This document shows positions 38,147-47,785 of a stretch of 64,000 nucleotides of DNA, one piece after another. The stretch spans positions 124,001 to 188,000 of the forward strand of contig CAJTHM010000002.1 of the NCBI GenBank assembly GCA_910576125.1. The letters run 5' to 3'. Numbering within the stretch: position 1 is the stretch's first letter; each line of letters starts with the position of its first letter. Both the position numbers and the translations under genes were made by a program. Under the pieces are notes generated by a model. It saw only the letters and a program-made list of their open reading frames with translations, searched no databases and had not been told where the DNA came from. Source of the stretch: Lachnospiraceae bacterium. Lineage in GTDB: Bacteria > Bacillota > Clostridia > Lachnospirales > Lachnospiraceae.

Positions 38147-39697
38147 ATGAAGAAGAAAGCATTGAAGGTTCTGGCAATGGCACTTACGATGACCGCTGGC
38201 ATGCTGACAGCCTGTGGAGATCCGGGCGGTTCCGGATCCTCGGACAAAGCGGAGGGCAATTCGCAGAGCCGCTCGGAAAGCAGTGTGGAAGAAAGTTCTG
38301 AAAGCTCGCAGCAGGCTCAGGAGAGCGGCGGCAACGATGCTGCCGGGGAAACCGTGAACATCAAATGGTACCGCTATCAGCCCTATGCCGATGCGGACGA
38401 ACAGGAAGTGGTAGATGCCATCAATGCCTATATCGAGCCTTTGATTGGGGTGACAGTCACGGTGATAAATGCCGGTCAGATGGAGGAGCTGGATCTGGCC
38501 CTGGCGTCGGGGGAGGACATCGACATTTTCTGGGCTGCTTCATGGAAAAATGGTTTTACCTATGTAAAAAATAATTCCGCCATGGACCTGACGGATTTGA
38601 TTCCCAACTATCCGGTTCTGCAGGAATCTATTCCGGAAAATATCTGGGAAGGCGCAAAGCTCAACGGCCGGAATTACTATGTGCCCATTTACAAAGAGTC
38701 CGCCACAGGCTATGGAATGGTATATCCTCTGGAAGTGGCAGAGAGATACGGATGGGATATGGACAGCGTGAAGACCATGGCCGATTTGACCCCTCTGCTT
38801 CAGGATGCCTATGAGGGCGGCGCGACCCGTGCATATTGCGGAAGCGGGCTGGAGTTTGCGAACTCCCATGTAGATGACTACAGCTTCATTGAGTACCGTT
38901 ATTGCGTCAAAGCAGACGGCAGCGACAGTACTGTGATGAATATGGCCGATTTGCCAGAGTATGCCGAGTTCCTGAAACTGAGGCGGGAATGGAATCAGGC
39001 AGGATATATCAACGGAGATTATATTGAGGGGTATACCACCGGTGCGGATTTGATACAGCTTACGGCAAACGGCGATGCAGTTTTCTCGGCCTGGGCAATC
39101 GTGCCTGACGGCGAAGGCATTGCCAGCGCCCGTTTCGGCATACCCTGCGGAATTGTCGAACTGACAGGCAGTTACATCAATACCAATTCCCCTTTCGGCT
39201 CCGCATATATGATCAATGTGAACACACAGAAAGCGGATGCCTGCCTGAAGTTCCTGGAACTGCTGAGCACGGATGAGACATTGGCGAACCTGGCTGTCTA
39301 TGGCATCGAAGGAAAACATTACAATCTGACAGAGGACGGCAGGGTCCAGACAGTGGAGAACAGCGGATTTGGGTATTCCACATGGTCTTCCTGCAGCGTC
39401 CTGGCACCTACTCTGCAGGTGGGAGAAGCGGAGAACAAGAAAGAGCTGTACGATGAGTTCAACAAAGAGGCCCAGGTTGCCGTTCACAGCGGATTCTATT
39501 TTGACAATACCAATGTAGAGTCTGAGATGGCAGCGATTGACGCGGTCTATGATGAGTATCAGGATTTGCTGGAATTTGGATTTTATGATCCGGAAGTCTA
39601 TCTGCCCAAGTTTCAGGAGGCCTTGAAGACGGCCGGAGTGGACAAGGTGATTGCCGAGATTCAGTCTCAGTACGATGCGTGGCTGCAGGTGAAATAA
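38147..39697 (+). CDS. Extracellular solute-binding lipoprotein with DUF3502-like end
   Basis: Substrate receptor of the importer. The signal peptide ends in a lipobox, MLTAC (Cys about 25), followed by a Ser/Glu-rich tether (about 27-65). The body is a periplasmic-binding fold, and the last about 70 residues (GFYFDNTNVESEMAAIDAVYDEYQ onward, in part) match the helical DUF3502 ending of LplA-type proteins. At 516 residues it is usual size. It lies 139 bases after the permeases. The ligand is not readable from sequence; the enzymes downstream suggest an amino-sugar compound. Confidence 0.92.
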   Translation: MKKKALKVLAMALTMTAGMLTACGDPGGSGSSDKAEGNSQSRSESSVEESSESSQQAQESGGNDAAGETVNIKWYRYQPYADADEQEVVDAINAYIEPLIGVTVTVINAGQMEELDLALASGEDIDIFWAASWKNGFTYVKNNSAMDLTDLIPNYPVLQESIPENIWEGAKLNGRNYYVPIYKESATGYGMVYPLEVAERYGWDMDSVKTMADLTPLLQDAYEGGATRAYCGSGLEFANSHVDDYSFIEYRYCVKADGSDSTVMNMADLPEYAEFLKLRREWNQAGYINGDYIEGYTTGADLIQLTANGDAVFSAWAIVPDGEGIASARFGIPCGIVELTGSYINTNSPFGSAYMINVNTQKADACLKFLELLSTDETLANLAVYGIEGKHYNLTEDGRVQTVENSGFGYSTWSSCSVLAPTLQVGEAENKKELYDEFNKEAQVAVHSGFYFDNTNVESEMAAIDAVYDEYQDLLEFGFYDPEVYLPKFQEALKTAGVDKVIAEIQSQYDAWLQVK

Positions 39698-39788
39698 GCC
39701 CTGAGCAGAAAAAATGTTGAAGAAAGGTCAAGGGGGAGGCGGGATGTTTTGTGTCCCGCTTTCCCGCTATATCAGGAGGTGGGCGCGA

Positions 39789-40847
39789 ATGAAGAAAATA
39801 GGGAGAATGGAGGTATTGGTAGTGGATGATGACCCTACCATCTGCCAGTGCCTGCAGCAGCTGATTGACTGGGAGGAAATCGGATGCGGTAAGCCCCTGT
39901 GCGCCCATAATGGTGCGGATGCGCTGGCCATGATGGAGGAGACATGCCCGGATATAGTAGTCTGCGATATCAAGATGCCTGTGATGGACGGGAAAGAACT
40001 GTGCCGTCTGATTTATGAAAAGTATCCGGCCATCCATGTCTTTTTTGTGAGCGCGTACGAGGATTTTGCCACGGCCCAGATTGCGATACGCTACCATGTA
40101 AAGGGGTATGTGCTGAAGCCTTTGGACAAAGAGACGCTGAAGCATCTGCAGAATATGATCTATGAGGTGGTGAACCGGCAGGAAAATGCCGTATTCTGCA
40201 GGAAGATATACGAGGATGAATACAGAGATGCCTTAAAATGCGCCATAGAAGAGAAGAGCATGGAGCTGCCGGAAGGAATTTTTGCGAAACTGGAGGAGAT
40301 GCAGGATGATCCGGCGGTGCAGAATGTCCCCATATGGCCTCATCTGCTTGCCCCCATCATTGAATACAGGAACAGCAATCTGAAGATGGATTTGGGGATT
40401 TTGTTTGAGACGGAGCGGAGGATGAAAAGAGAGATCATGGAATGCTCTTTTGTGGACAGGATAGGATATCTGCGCCGTCAGTACCAGGATGTCATGAAAG
40501 AGGCCGGATACGGCAACGACAACATCATATGGGAGATACAGAAAGTGATCAGGGAACGTTTTTCTTCACCGGATTTGGATGTAAATGTGCTGGCACAGTT
40601 GTATGACATGTCGCCGGTGTACCTGGGACGCCTGTACCTGGAGCGCACCGGGATGAAGATTACGGAATACATCCAGGAGAATCGGATCAGGTTCGCCTGT
40701 TCCGAGCTGCGCTACAGCTATAAATCGATTAAAGAGATCGCGATGCTGTCTGGTTACCGGGATGCAGGATATTTCAATAAAGTGTTCCGCTGCAAGATGA
40801 ATATGACGCCCGTGGAGTACAGAGAGAGATACTGGGAGAAAGATTGA
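39789..40847 (+). CDS. AraC-type response regulator, YesN-like
   Basis: Transcription factor of the two-component pair. The start at 39789 follows AGGAGGTG by 7 bases; the open frame to 39714 is unsupported. The receiver domain covers about 5-120 (VDDDP; phospho-Asp D60 in VVCDIKMPVMDG; Lys in LKPLDKE), and two AraC helix-turn-helix motifs lie near the end (LAQLYDMSPVYLGRLY and IKEIAMLSGYRDAGYFNKVFR). At 352 residues it is shorter than the typical about 500-residue YesN. One base separates it from the kinase gene. Its likely targets are the two promoters sharing the 27-bp motif. Confidence 0.93.
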   Translation: MKKIGRMEVLVVDDDPTICQCLQQLIDWEEIGCGKPLCAHNGADALAMMEETCPDIVVCDIKMPVMDGKELCRLIYEKYPAIHVFFVSAYEDFATAQIAIRYHVKGYVLKPLDKETLKHLQNMIYEVVNRQENAVFCRKIYEDEYRDALKCAIEEKSMELPEGIFAKLEEMQDDPAVQNVPIWPHLLAPIIEYRNSNLKMDLGILFETERRMKREIMECSFVDRIGYLRRQYQDVMKEAGYGNDNIIWEIQKVIRERFSSPDLDVNVLAQLYDMSPVYLGRLYLERTGMKITEYIQENRIRFACSELRYSYKSIKEIAMLSGYRDAGYFNKVFRCKMNMTPVEYRERYWEKD

Positions 40848-40848
40848 A

Positions 40849-42678
40849 ATGAGTAAACTGTGGGAAAGCATCAGTCTGCGGAAAAAGGTGCCGCTGGTGT
40901 TCTGCACATTGCTGTTCGTGGTAATCGCGACTATGGGCGCCACGCTTTTTCTGTATTATCACCGTGCGTTTCAGGAATATTTCAGAAAGTCTTTCAATGT
41001 CATGATCACGGCAAATGCCCATTCCGTGGAAGAAGTATTGGGCAGCATGGTGATGGCGGTGGATATGGTGAATGACAATGAAGAAGCGTTCATCACCAGC
41101 GATTCAAAAAATATGCAGTCCCTGGCCAACCTGATTGTCAACACAGTTCCGAAACAGGACGGATCCAATCTGGTCTATATCAAAGGAGAGCTTGCAATGG
41201 CCAAAAATAATCTGGCACAGCAGTTCTATAGGGCATCCTCCTATGGGCTGATTGTAAAGGACACATATCCGCTGGCCCAATATTTTGGCAGATGGAGCGG
41301 CTTTGGACGCAAAGGGATTTTTGACGATGAGGGAATGGAGGAGGACTGGTACAAGGAGACCCTGGAGAAAGACGGAGAGCTTTTCTGGTTTACCAGACAG
41401 GAAGCCCCGAATCAGCTTTTTATGGCAAAGCGGCTGAAATATAGATACTACAACCGAAATCTGAATGAGTATGACATACGGGATCTGGGCGTCATGTATG
41501 CGGGGCTTGACCTGACATCCATGGATACCTGGATGGACCTTTCCGAAATGCCGGAAAAAGTCGAGATTGTGATTCTGGACGCCCAGGGAGACATCCTGTA
41601 TTCCAACCGGGAGGACGCGGAACTGCTGAATAAAGACAATATCGGAACCGCAATGGAAAATGCTGCAGAGGACGCGGCGTTTTATGGAGATGGAAAAAGG
41701 GGACGGTATCTGCTTCAGGGAAACGAGATGGCTCAGGGGCTGTATCTGCTGACCGCCATACCCGCCGATGTGATCGACAGGATGTCCCTGGAGATGCTGA
41801 GCGTGCTTCTGCTCTTGCTGGTGGCCGCTGTTGTGACCGGCATGATTCTTGTGGGAATCGTGAGCCGTTCTGTCACAAGGCCCATCATCCGTCTGGCAGG
41901 GCAGATGAAGCTGGGAATCACGGAACCGGTGGAGGACGAGGCTCCAGGCGGGAATGAAATCAGGATATTGTACCAGGGATACAACCAGATGCAGAAAAAA
42001 ATCCAGGAGATGATAAAGGATGTGTGGGAGAACGCGGAGCGGCGAAAGGAAGCGGAGCTGAAGACCCTGCAGGCACAGATCAATCCCCATTTCATCTACA
42101 ATACCATGGGAACCATCAGCTGTGAGGCGCTTCTGCGCGGGGAAGATATCATCGCGAAGCAGCTCAACATGCTGGCATCCATTATGCGCTACAGCACGAA
42201 AAATCCGGACAGCCTGGTCCCGCTGAGGAAAGAAATCCAGATTATCCGGCAGTATGCCGACATCCAGAAACTGAGCCGGGGGGTCAATATGACATTTACC
42301 TACGAGATAGACCCGGCATGCGAAGATATCCTGATTCCCAAGCTGATGATTCAGCCATTGGTGGAAAATGCCGTCATCCATGGAATTGACTATACCAGAA
42401 AAGACGGCAATATACGCATCAGCGCAAAAATAGAAGATGAAAGAGTAGTCGTTGCGGTGGCGGACAACGGAGTGGGCGGGGATATGGAGGCGATCAACCG
42501 ATATACCCGCGGAGAACAGAGCCTGGATAATGACCATGACAGCCTGGGAGTGCGGAATGTATATGAGCGCATCTGCGGCGTCTATGGAGAGAACGGCAGC
42601 CTGGTGTACCGGAGGGTGGGGGAGGATACGGAGGCAGTGGTCACCATTATGATGAAAGCGCGTGGTCATGTGATATAG
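40849..42678 (+). CDS. Membrane sensor histidine kinase, YesM-like
   Basis: Partner of the AraC-type regulator. The 609 residues comprise a membrane span (about 18-40), an extracellular Cache-like sensor (about 45-300), a second span (about 305-330, LLLLLVAAVVTGMIL), HAMP, a His_kinase domain with H414 in QINPHFIYNTM, and a HATPase domain (LVENAVIHGI, VADNGVGGD). This layout is the standard LytS/YesM class. Its ligand is presumably an extracellular sugar or glycan fragment related to the importer substrate. Confidence 0.94.
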   Translation: MSKLWESISLRKKVPLVFCTLLFVVIATMGATLFLYYHRAFQEYFRKSFNVMITANAHSVEEVLGSMVMAVDMVNDNEEAFITSDSKNMQSLANLIVNTVPKQDGSNLVYIKGELAMAKNNLAQQFYRASSYGLIVKDTYPLAQYFGRWSGFGRKGIFDDEGMEEDWYKETLEKDGELFWFTRQEAPNQLFMAKRLKYRYYNRNLNEYDIRDLGVMYAGLDLTSMDTWMDLSEMPEKVEIVILDAQGDILYSNREDAELLNKDNIGTAMENAAEDAAFYGDGKRGRYLLQGNEMAQGLYLLTAIPADVIDRMSLEMLSVLLLLLVAAVVTGMILVGIVSRSVTRPIIRLAGQMKLGITEPVEDEAPGGNEIRILYQGYNQMQKKIQEMIKDVWENAERRKEAELKTLQAQINPHFIYNTMGTISCEALLRGEDIIAKQLNMLASIMRYSTKNPDSLVPLRKEIQIIRQYADIQKLSRGVNMTFTYEIDPACEDILIPKLMIQPLVENAVIHGIDYTRKDGNIRISAKIEDERVVVAVADNGVGGDMEAINRYTRGEQSLDNDHDSLGVRNVYERICGVYGENGSLVYRRVGEDTEAVVTIMMKARGHVI

Positions 42679-42727
42679 GAACATATTTTGACTAAATCAT
42701 TAAGTAAAAAGAAAGGATGGGCGGAAC

Positions 42728-43798
42728 ATGAAGAGACTGAAAATTGCCATAATCGGCCAGGGCAGAAGCGGGCGGGATATCCATGGCGCATACCTGAAGA
42801 AAGAGGAGAATGTATATTTTGAGGTGGCGGCAGTAGTGGAGGCGGATGAGCTCCGGCGCCTGAGAGCGGAGCAGGAGTATCCGGGATGTATGGGGCATGC
42901 GGATTACAGAGAGCTGTTCGTGCGGACGGATATCGACCTGGTAGTGAACGCCTCCTACTCGGAGCAGCACTATTCCATTACGAAAGATCTGCTGGAGCAT
43001 CATTTCAATGTACTGGTGGAGAAACCCTTTGCGCGCAATTATTACGAATGCTGCGATCTGATCAATACCGCAAAGAAATGCGGCGTGACGCTGGCAGTCT
43101 TCCAGCAGACATTTTTTGCGCCGTATTATCTGGAGGCAAAAGAAATCGCCGACAGCGGAAAAATTGGGGAAATCAAACAGGTGAGCGTCCGCTTCAACAA
43201 TCTTGCCAGACGCTGGGACTGGCAGACGCTGCAGAAGAAAATGGGCGGAGGCGCCTACAACACAGGCCCCCATCCGATTGGAATCGCCCTGGCATTCCTT
43301 GGGTTTGACGACAGGATACAGGTCGCGTTCTCAAAGCTGGATCTGGCGCTTACCAGCGGCGACGGAGAGGATTACGCGAAGATGATTCTCACGGCGCCGG
43401 GCAGACCGGTGGTGGATGTGGAAATCAATTCCACAGATGCGTTCAGCGACTACAACATAAAGATTCAGGGATCCATGGGAACTTATCAGTGCACTGCCCA
43501 GGGATACAAGATGAAATATCTTGTAAAAGGAGAGAACCAGAATCGTCCGGTGATCGAGGAGAGCCTGAAAGATGAAGAAGGCTTCCCCATATATTGCCAG
43601 GAGGATCTGAAGACGCATCAGGAGGAAGGAAGCTTTTCCGGAACGGCTTTTGACGCGGGCACCAAAGGATTGTATGAAAATCTTTATGAAGCTCTGACAA
43701 AAGGAACGCCCCTGGCGGTGACATGCGCACATGCGGCGAAAATCATTCAGGTAATTGAATGCGCGCATGCCCAGAACCCTCTTGAAGTGAAGTATTAG
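42728..43798 (+). CDS. Gfo/Idh/MocA oxidoreductase 1
   Basis: NAD(P)-dependent sugar dehydrogenase family. The 356 residues have a Rossmann start IAIIGQGRSGRDIHG and the EKPFARN motif near 100 (the catalytic Lys of the family), then a beta-sheet substrate domain with GGGAYNTGPHPIGIAL (about 174-189), holding the conserved His/Asp-position residues. Of the three family members in this island this is the most canonical. It follows the sensor kinase by 49 bases. The substrate is unknown, possibly an amino sugar or its glycoside. Confidence 0.88.
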   Translation: MKRLKIAIIGQGRSGRDIHGAYLKKEENVYFEVAAVVEADELRRLRAEQEYPGCMGHADYRELFVRTDIDLVVNASYSEQHYSITKDLLEHHFNVLVEKPFARNYYECCDLINTAKKCGVTLAVFQQTFFAPYYLEAKEIADSGKIGEIKQVSVRFNNLARRWDWQTLQKKMGGGAYNTGPHPIGIALAFLGFDDRIQVAFSKLDLALTSGDGEDYAKMILTAPGRPVVDVEINSTDAFSDYNIKIQGSMGTYQCTAQGYKMKYLVKGENQNRPVIEESLKDEEGFPIYCQEDLKTHQEEGSFSGTAFDAGTKGLYENLYEALTKGTPLAVTCAHAAKIIQVIECAHAQNPLEVKY

Positions 43799-43867
43799 CG
43801 GGATGCGGCGAGAGGAGTCCTGCCAGCGGCGGAAAACAGTCAGATAAGCAGACAAGAAAGGGAGATT

Positions 43868-44725
43868 ATGTATAAGGTAGCGATATTAGGATGTGAAAAT
43901 TCTCATGCCAACTTTTTTCTGGAATATTTTGTGGAAAAGAAAATGGTGGGTGATGTAGAGGTCATGGGGGTCTACAGCGATGACGCGGAGGCGGCCAGAA
44001 AGCTGCAGGCTCAGTTTGGCGTCAACGTGATGGAGCATTACGATGACTTCGTGGGAAAGCTCGATGGATTGATCATCACGGCACGGCACGGCGATAACCA
44101 TTATAAATACGCAAAGCCCTATCTGGGCGACGGAATCCCCATGTTCATCGACAAGCCGATCACCGTGTCGGAGAAAGATGCCAGGGAGTTCAGGCGGGAA
44201 CTGGAGGAGAACCGAATCCCTGTCAGCGGCGGCTCCATGTGCATGTATGATGGGCTCGTACAGGAATTGAAAAAAGCGGTGGAAGACCGGACGTACGGTG
44301 TCGTCTACGGCGGAAGCCTGAGGTCTCCTGTGTCCCTGGACAATATATATGGCGGATTTTATTTTTATTCCCAGCATCTGGTTCAGGTGCTGGGCGAAAT
44401 CTTCGGATATTATCCCAGATCCGTCCAGGCGTTTCCCGGAAAAAACGCTTACACATGCGTCTTCCGCTATGAGGGCTATGATGTGACCGGGGTATATGTG
44501 GAAGGGAACTATACATATTATGCGGGCATCAGCTGCGAAAAAGAATATGTGGGCGGCATGTACGCGCTGGAGAATTGCGCGGAAAGGGAAGTCGAGGCGT
44601 TCTATCGAATCCTGACAGGAGGCAGCCAGGAAATGAGCTACGAGGATTTCTTTGCGCCGGTGTATATTCTGAATGCGATCCATCGTTCTGTACAGAGCGG
44701 AAAAGAAGAGGCCATATCGTTTTAA
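43868..44725 (+). CDS. Gfo/Idh/MocA-like protein 2, atypical Rossmann motif
   Basis: A 285-residue relative of Gfo/Idh/MocA enzymes. It opens VAILGCENSHANFFLEYF, so the usual GxGxxG is replaced by GCENSH, but it has FIDKPITVS near 97, matching the EKP segment. The C-terminal domain is shorter than in protein 1. It may bind NAD differently or use another substrate, or have lost catalysis. Good AGGGAG site before the ATG; 15 bases separate it from the NagB-like gene. Confidence 0.75.
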   Translation: MYKVAILGCENSHANFFLEYFVEKKMVGDVEVMGVYSDDAEAARKLQAQFGVNVMEHYDDFVGKLDGLIITARHGDNHYKYAKPYLGDGIPMFIDKPITVSEKDAREFRRELEENRIPVSGGSMCMYDGLVQELKKAVEDRTYGVVYGGSLRSPVSLDNIYGGFYFYSQHLVQVLGEIFGYYPRSVQAFPGKNAYTCVFRYEGYDVTGVYVEGNYTYYAGISCEKEYVGGMYALENCAEREVEAFYRILTGGSQEMSYEDFFAPVYILNAIHRSVQSGKEEAISF

Positions 44726-44740
44726 GACAGGAGGGTAATT

Positions 44741-45505
44741 ATGCTGTTGCGGGAAATACATGCGGACAGGCTGAAAGCGTCTGTCTATGAGAATCGGAGG
44801 GAGATGGGAAAAGCGGCGGCCCGGGCGGCCGCGGCTGCCATCCAGAAAGTGATGGAAGAGAAAGGGGAGGCCAATGTGATTTTTGCGGCTGCGCCCTCCC
44901 AGAACGAAATGCTGGAGGCTCTGTTGGAAGAGGAAATTGATTTTTCCGCGGTGAACGCGTTCCATATGGATGAGTATATGGGCCTGGGGCCGGAGGATGA
45001 CAGATCCTTTGCCAGTTATCTCACGGAGCATCTGTTCGGAAAAGCCAGCTTCAGATCAGTGCACCTGATCGCGGCCAGGGGGGATACAGCAGAGGGCTGC
45101 AGCGGCTATGCGGCGCTGCTCAAAGACTATCCGCCGGATGTGGTGTGCATGGGCATCGGAGAGAACGGTCATATTGCTTTTAACGATCCGCCTGTGGCAG
45201 ACTTTGAAGACAAAGAAGTAATCAAAACGGTGGAACTGGAGGAGGCGTGCAGACGGCAGCAGGTACATGACGGATGCTTTGGGAGCCTGGAGGAAGTGCC
45301 CCGCTACGCCCTGACGCTTACGGTGCCCGCCCTGATGGCGGCAGAATATATTGTCTGCACGGTGCCGGGGCCTGCCAAGGCGGAGGCGGTGAGAAAGACG
45401 CTTTACGGAAACATTGGCGAGCACTGCCCGGCGACGGCATTGCGCAGACACAGAAACGCGGAAATGTTCCTGGACAGGGACAGCGCGCGGGGGGAATCAG
45501 AGTGA
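44741..45505 (+). CDS. NagB-like glucosamine-6-phosphate deaminase/isomerase
   Basis: Member of the NagB sugar-phosphate isomerase family, which turns glucosamine-6-phosphate into fructose-6-phosphate and ammonia. The 254 residues include FHMDEYMGL (D77, the proton-transfer Asp) and MGIGENGHIAFNDP, where the His of the catalytic relay is kept but the usual Glu of FNEP is Asp (D149). This suggests a divergent subfamily, perhaps with a different amino-sugar phosphate. The stop overlaps the GTG start of the next gene by 4 bases, so they are coupled. GGAGGG precedes the ATG. Confidence 0.82.
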   Translation: MLLREIHADRLKASVYENRREMGKAAARAAAAAIQKVMEEKGEANVIFAAAPSQNEMLEALLEEEIDFSAVNAFHMDEYMGLGPEDDRSFASYLTEHLFGKASFRSVHLIAARGDTAEGCSGYAALLKDYPPDVVCMGIGENGHIAFNDPPVADFEDKEVIKTVELEEACRRQQVHDGCFGSLEEVPRYALTLTVPALMAAEYIVCTVPGPAKAEAVRKTLYGNIGEHCPATALRRHRNAEMFLDRDSARGESE

Positions 45506-46482
45506 AAATACTGTTTAATGGATTTCAACATGGGCATGTGGATTTATTGTACCGGCAGGCCCTGAAGATGCCGGGGCTGGAAATAGCCGCATGCTTGGAA
45601 GAAGACGGAAGGGCTGCGGCTGCGGCCGGACAGCGGCTGGGGCTGAAAATAGACGGTGACAGCTATGACACATGGCTACAGAGGGATATCGATATTGTAG
45701 TGATTGGTGGGAAGTACGGGCAGAGAGGTCAGGCAGTCATAAAGGCGCTGCGCGCCGGGAAACATGTCATCTCGGACAAGCCCTTATGCACCGACATAAA
45801 AGAGATAAACGAGATAGAGAAGATTTCAGAAGAAAATTGCGTTAAAATAGGCTGTATGCTGGATCTGCGGGATCTGCCCTGCGTCGGCAGGGCCAGGGAA
45901 ATCCTCAGAGAGAAAAGGCTGGGGGAAGTGCGCAGCATATCCTTTACCGGCCAGCACTGCATTGACTATGGGCATCGCCCCGCCTGGTATTTCGAGGAGG
46001 GAATGCATGGGGGAACCATCAATGACCTGGCCATCCATGGAATCGACCTGGTCAGAGAACTGACATCTCTGGAGGTGGAAAAGGTGGACGGGGCGCGGAC
46101 ATGGAACTCCTATGCGGTGAAAAATCCGGATTTCAGGGACAGCGCCGTGTTCATGGCGCGCCTCACCAATGGCGCGGAACTTTTGGCGGATGTATCCTAT
46201 TCCGCCCCCAGCCAGGTGTTTTCCATGCCCACTTACTGGAATTTTAAAATCTGGTGCGAGAGAGGCCTTCTGACATTTCACTATACGGACAGTCGTGTGA
46301 CGGTTTATGAAGAGGGAGTCCCGGAGCCTCAGATTCTGGAGGGAATCCTTCCGGAGAAAGGATATTTTGAGAGATTCATTGAGGAAATAATGAGAAATTC
46401 GGACATCGTTACCAGAAGCGTGATTGAATCTACCAGAACAGCGCTTCGGATACAGAGCGAGGCGGATGCTGCTATGCGGTGA
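45502..46482 (+). CDS. Gfo/Idh/MocA oxidoreductase 3
   Basis: A 326-residue protein read from a GTG inside the end of the NagB-like gene, with GGGGG about 7 bases upstream; longer in-frame starts back to 45274 lie wholly within nagB and are rejected. It opens MKILFNGFQHGHVDLLY, which lacks the GxGxxG pattern, then has VVIGGKYGQRG and ISDKPLCTD (catalytic-Lys segment near 95). The C-terminal half has GGTINDLAIHGIDLVREL, the conserved substrate-side His-x3-Asp. Probably acts in the same pathway as the other two family members. Confidence 0.8.
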   Translation: MKILFNGFQHGHVDLLYRQALKMPGLEIAACLEEDGRAAAAAGQRLGLKIDGDSYDTWLQRDIDIVVIGGKYGQRGQAVIKALRAGKHVISDKPLCTDIKEINEIEKISEENCVKIGCMLDLRDLPCVGRAREILREKRLGEVRSISFTGQHCIDYGHRPAWYFEEGMHGGTINDLAIHGIDLVRELTSLEVEKVDGARTWNSYAVKNPDFRDSAVFMARLTNGAELLADVSYSAPSQVFSMPTYWNFKIWCERGLLTFHYTDSRVTVYEEGVPEPQILEGILPEKGYFERFIEEIMRNSDIVTRSVIESTRTALRIQSEADAAMR

Positions 46483-46564
46483 GCCGCCGGGGACTTCTCG
46501 CTTATCCGGCACAGGCAATGAAGGCAAAAAACAGGAAAGGCAGAACGGCTGTCTATAAGATTCG

Positions 46565-47770
46565 ATGGGGGCGATGTGGATGGAAGGGAAATATGTGATT
46601 CAGGGCGGAAAAGTGATGACTCCGGAAAAAATCCATGAAGAGACAGATTTGGTGATCAGCGGCGGGAAGATTGAAGGGCTGTTCCCCCGCGGAAGCGCGT
46701 TTCCTCCGGAATATGAGGTTATCCGGGGAGAGGGACTGTATGTTTCGCCGGGCTTTGTGGACATCCACCAGCACGGAGGCGGCGGAAGCGATTACATGGA
46801 TGATTGTGAGGACACCTATTACAATGCCACATGGGCGCATATAAAGCATGGCATGACTTCGGTCATGCCGACCCTTGTAGCGGCGGGGCATCAGGGGACG
46901 CTTCGGGCGGTGGAACAATATGTAAAGGCCAGCGAGAGCGGCAGAATCTGCTGCAACCTCCTGGGGCTGCATCTGGAGGGGCCTTATCTGTCGCCTGCGC
47001 AGGCAGGGGCGATGAAACCGGAAAATATCCGGAATTTCGACTCGAAAGAGTATGAGGCGATTTACAGGGCCTCTCAGGGCATGATCAGGAGATGGAGCGC
47101 CGCTCCTGAGGTGAAGGGAGCGGAAGAGTTCGCGGAATTTGCAAAAGAGCGGGGAATCGCGCTGAGCATTGCCCATTCCGATGCGGATTTTGATACTGTC
47201 ATAAAGGCATATGGCATGGGATTTCGCCATGTGACCCATCTGTATTCGGGCATGAGCTCTGTGACCCGTAGGGGAGGTTTTCGGATTGCGGGTGTGGTGG
47301 AAGCGGCTTTTTATCTGGACGGGATGAATGTGGAAATCATAGCGGACGGATGCCATCTGCCCCTCTCTCTGCTGAAGCTGATTGCCAAAATCAAAAAGCC
47401 GAAGACGGTGGCGCTGATTACCGATGCCATGCGGGCAGCCGGGCAGGATGTGAAAGAGAGCTACATAGGCAGCAAAGACGATTCGCAGCCAGCCATCATT
47501 GAGGACGGAGTGGCCAAAATGATGAGCAGGGAGGCCTTTGCAGGAAGCATCGCCACGCCGGACAGACTGATAAGAACCATGAGGAAGGCTGGGACCTCCC
47601 TGGAGGAAGCGGTGAGGATGATGACGGTGTACCCGCTGAGGATGATGGGAGCGGGGGAGACAAAAGGAGAGATCAGGCCAGGATATGACGCCGACCTCTG
47701 CCTGTTCGACGAGGGGATAAATATAAAGAAAGTACTCGTGGGAGGAAGAATAGTTTTTGCCGGGCCATGA
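46565..47770 (+). CDS. NagA-like N-acetylglucosamine-6-phosphate deacetylase
   Basis: Amidohydrolase that removes the N-acetyl group from amino-sugar phosphates, the step before NagB. The 401 residues include the metal HxH in VDIHQHGGGGSD (about 63-74), LHLEGPYLSP (metal Glu), SIAHSDADF, THLYSGMS and LITDAMRAAG (catalytic Asp). Length is normal. Starts at 46565, 46574 and 46580 are in frame; GGGGG fits 46580 best. It is the last intact gene of the island, followed by a glycyl-radical remnant and a terminator. Confidence 0.88.
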   Translation: MGAMWMEGKYVIQGGKVMTPEKIHEETDLVISGGKIEGLFPRGSAFPPEYEVIRGEGLYVSPGFVDIHQHGGGGSDYMDDCEDTYYNATWAHIKHGMTSVMPTLVAAGHQGTLRAVEQYVKASESGRICCNLLGLHLEGPYLSPAQAGAMKPENIRNFDSKEYEAIYRASQGMIRRWSAAPEVKGAEEFAEFAKERGIALSIAHSDADFDTVIKAYGMGFRHVTHLYSGMSSVTRRGGFRIAGVVEAAFYLDGMNVEIIADGCHLPLSLLKLIAKIKKPKTVALITDAMRAAGQDVKESYIGSKDDSQPAIIEDGVAKMMSREAFAGSIATPDRLIRTMRKAGTSLEEAVRMMTVYPLRMMGAGETKGEIRPGYDADLCLFDEGINIKKVLVGGRIVFAGP

Positions 47771-47785
47771 GGAGGAATGCGCAGA

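Noticed and set aside
45274..45501. Longer N-terminus for the third Gfo/Idh/MocA protein
   Set aside because: This part lies inside the NagB-like gene in another frame; the GTG at 45502 has a ribosome site and gives a normal family start.
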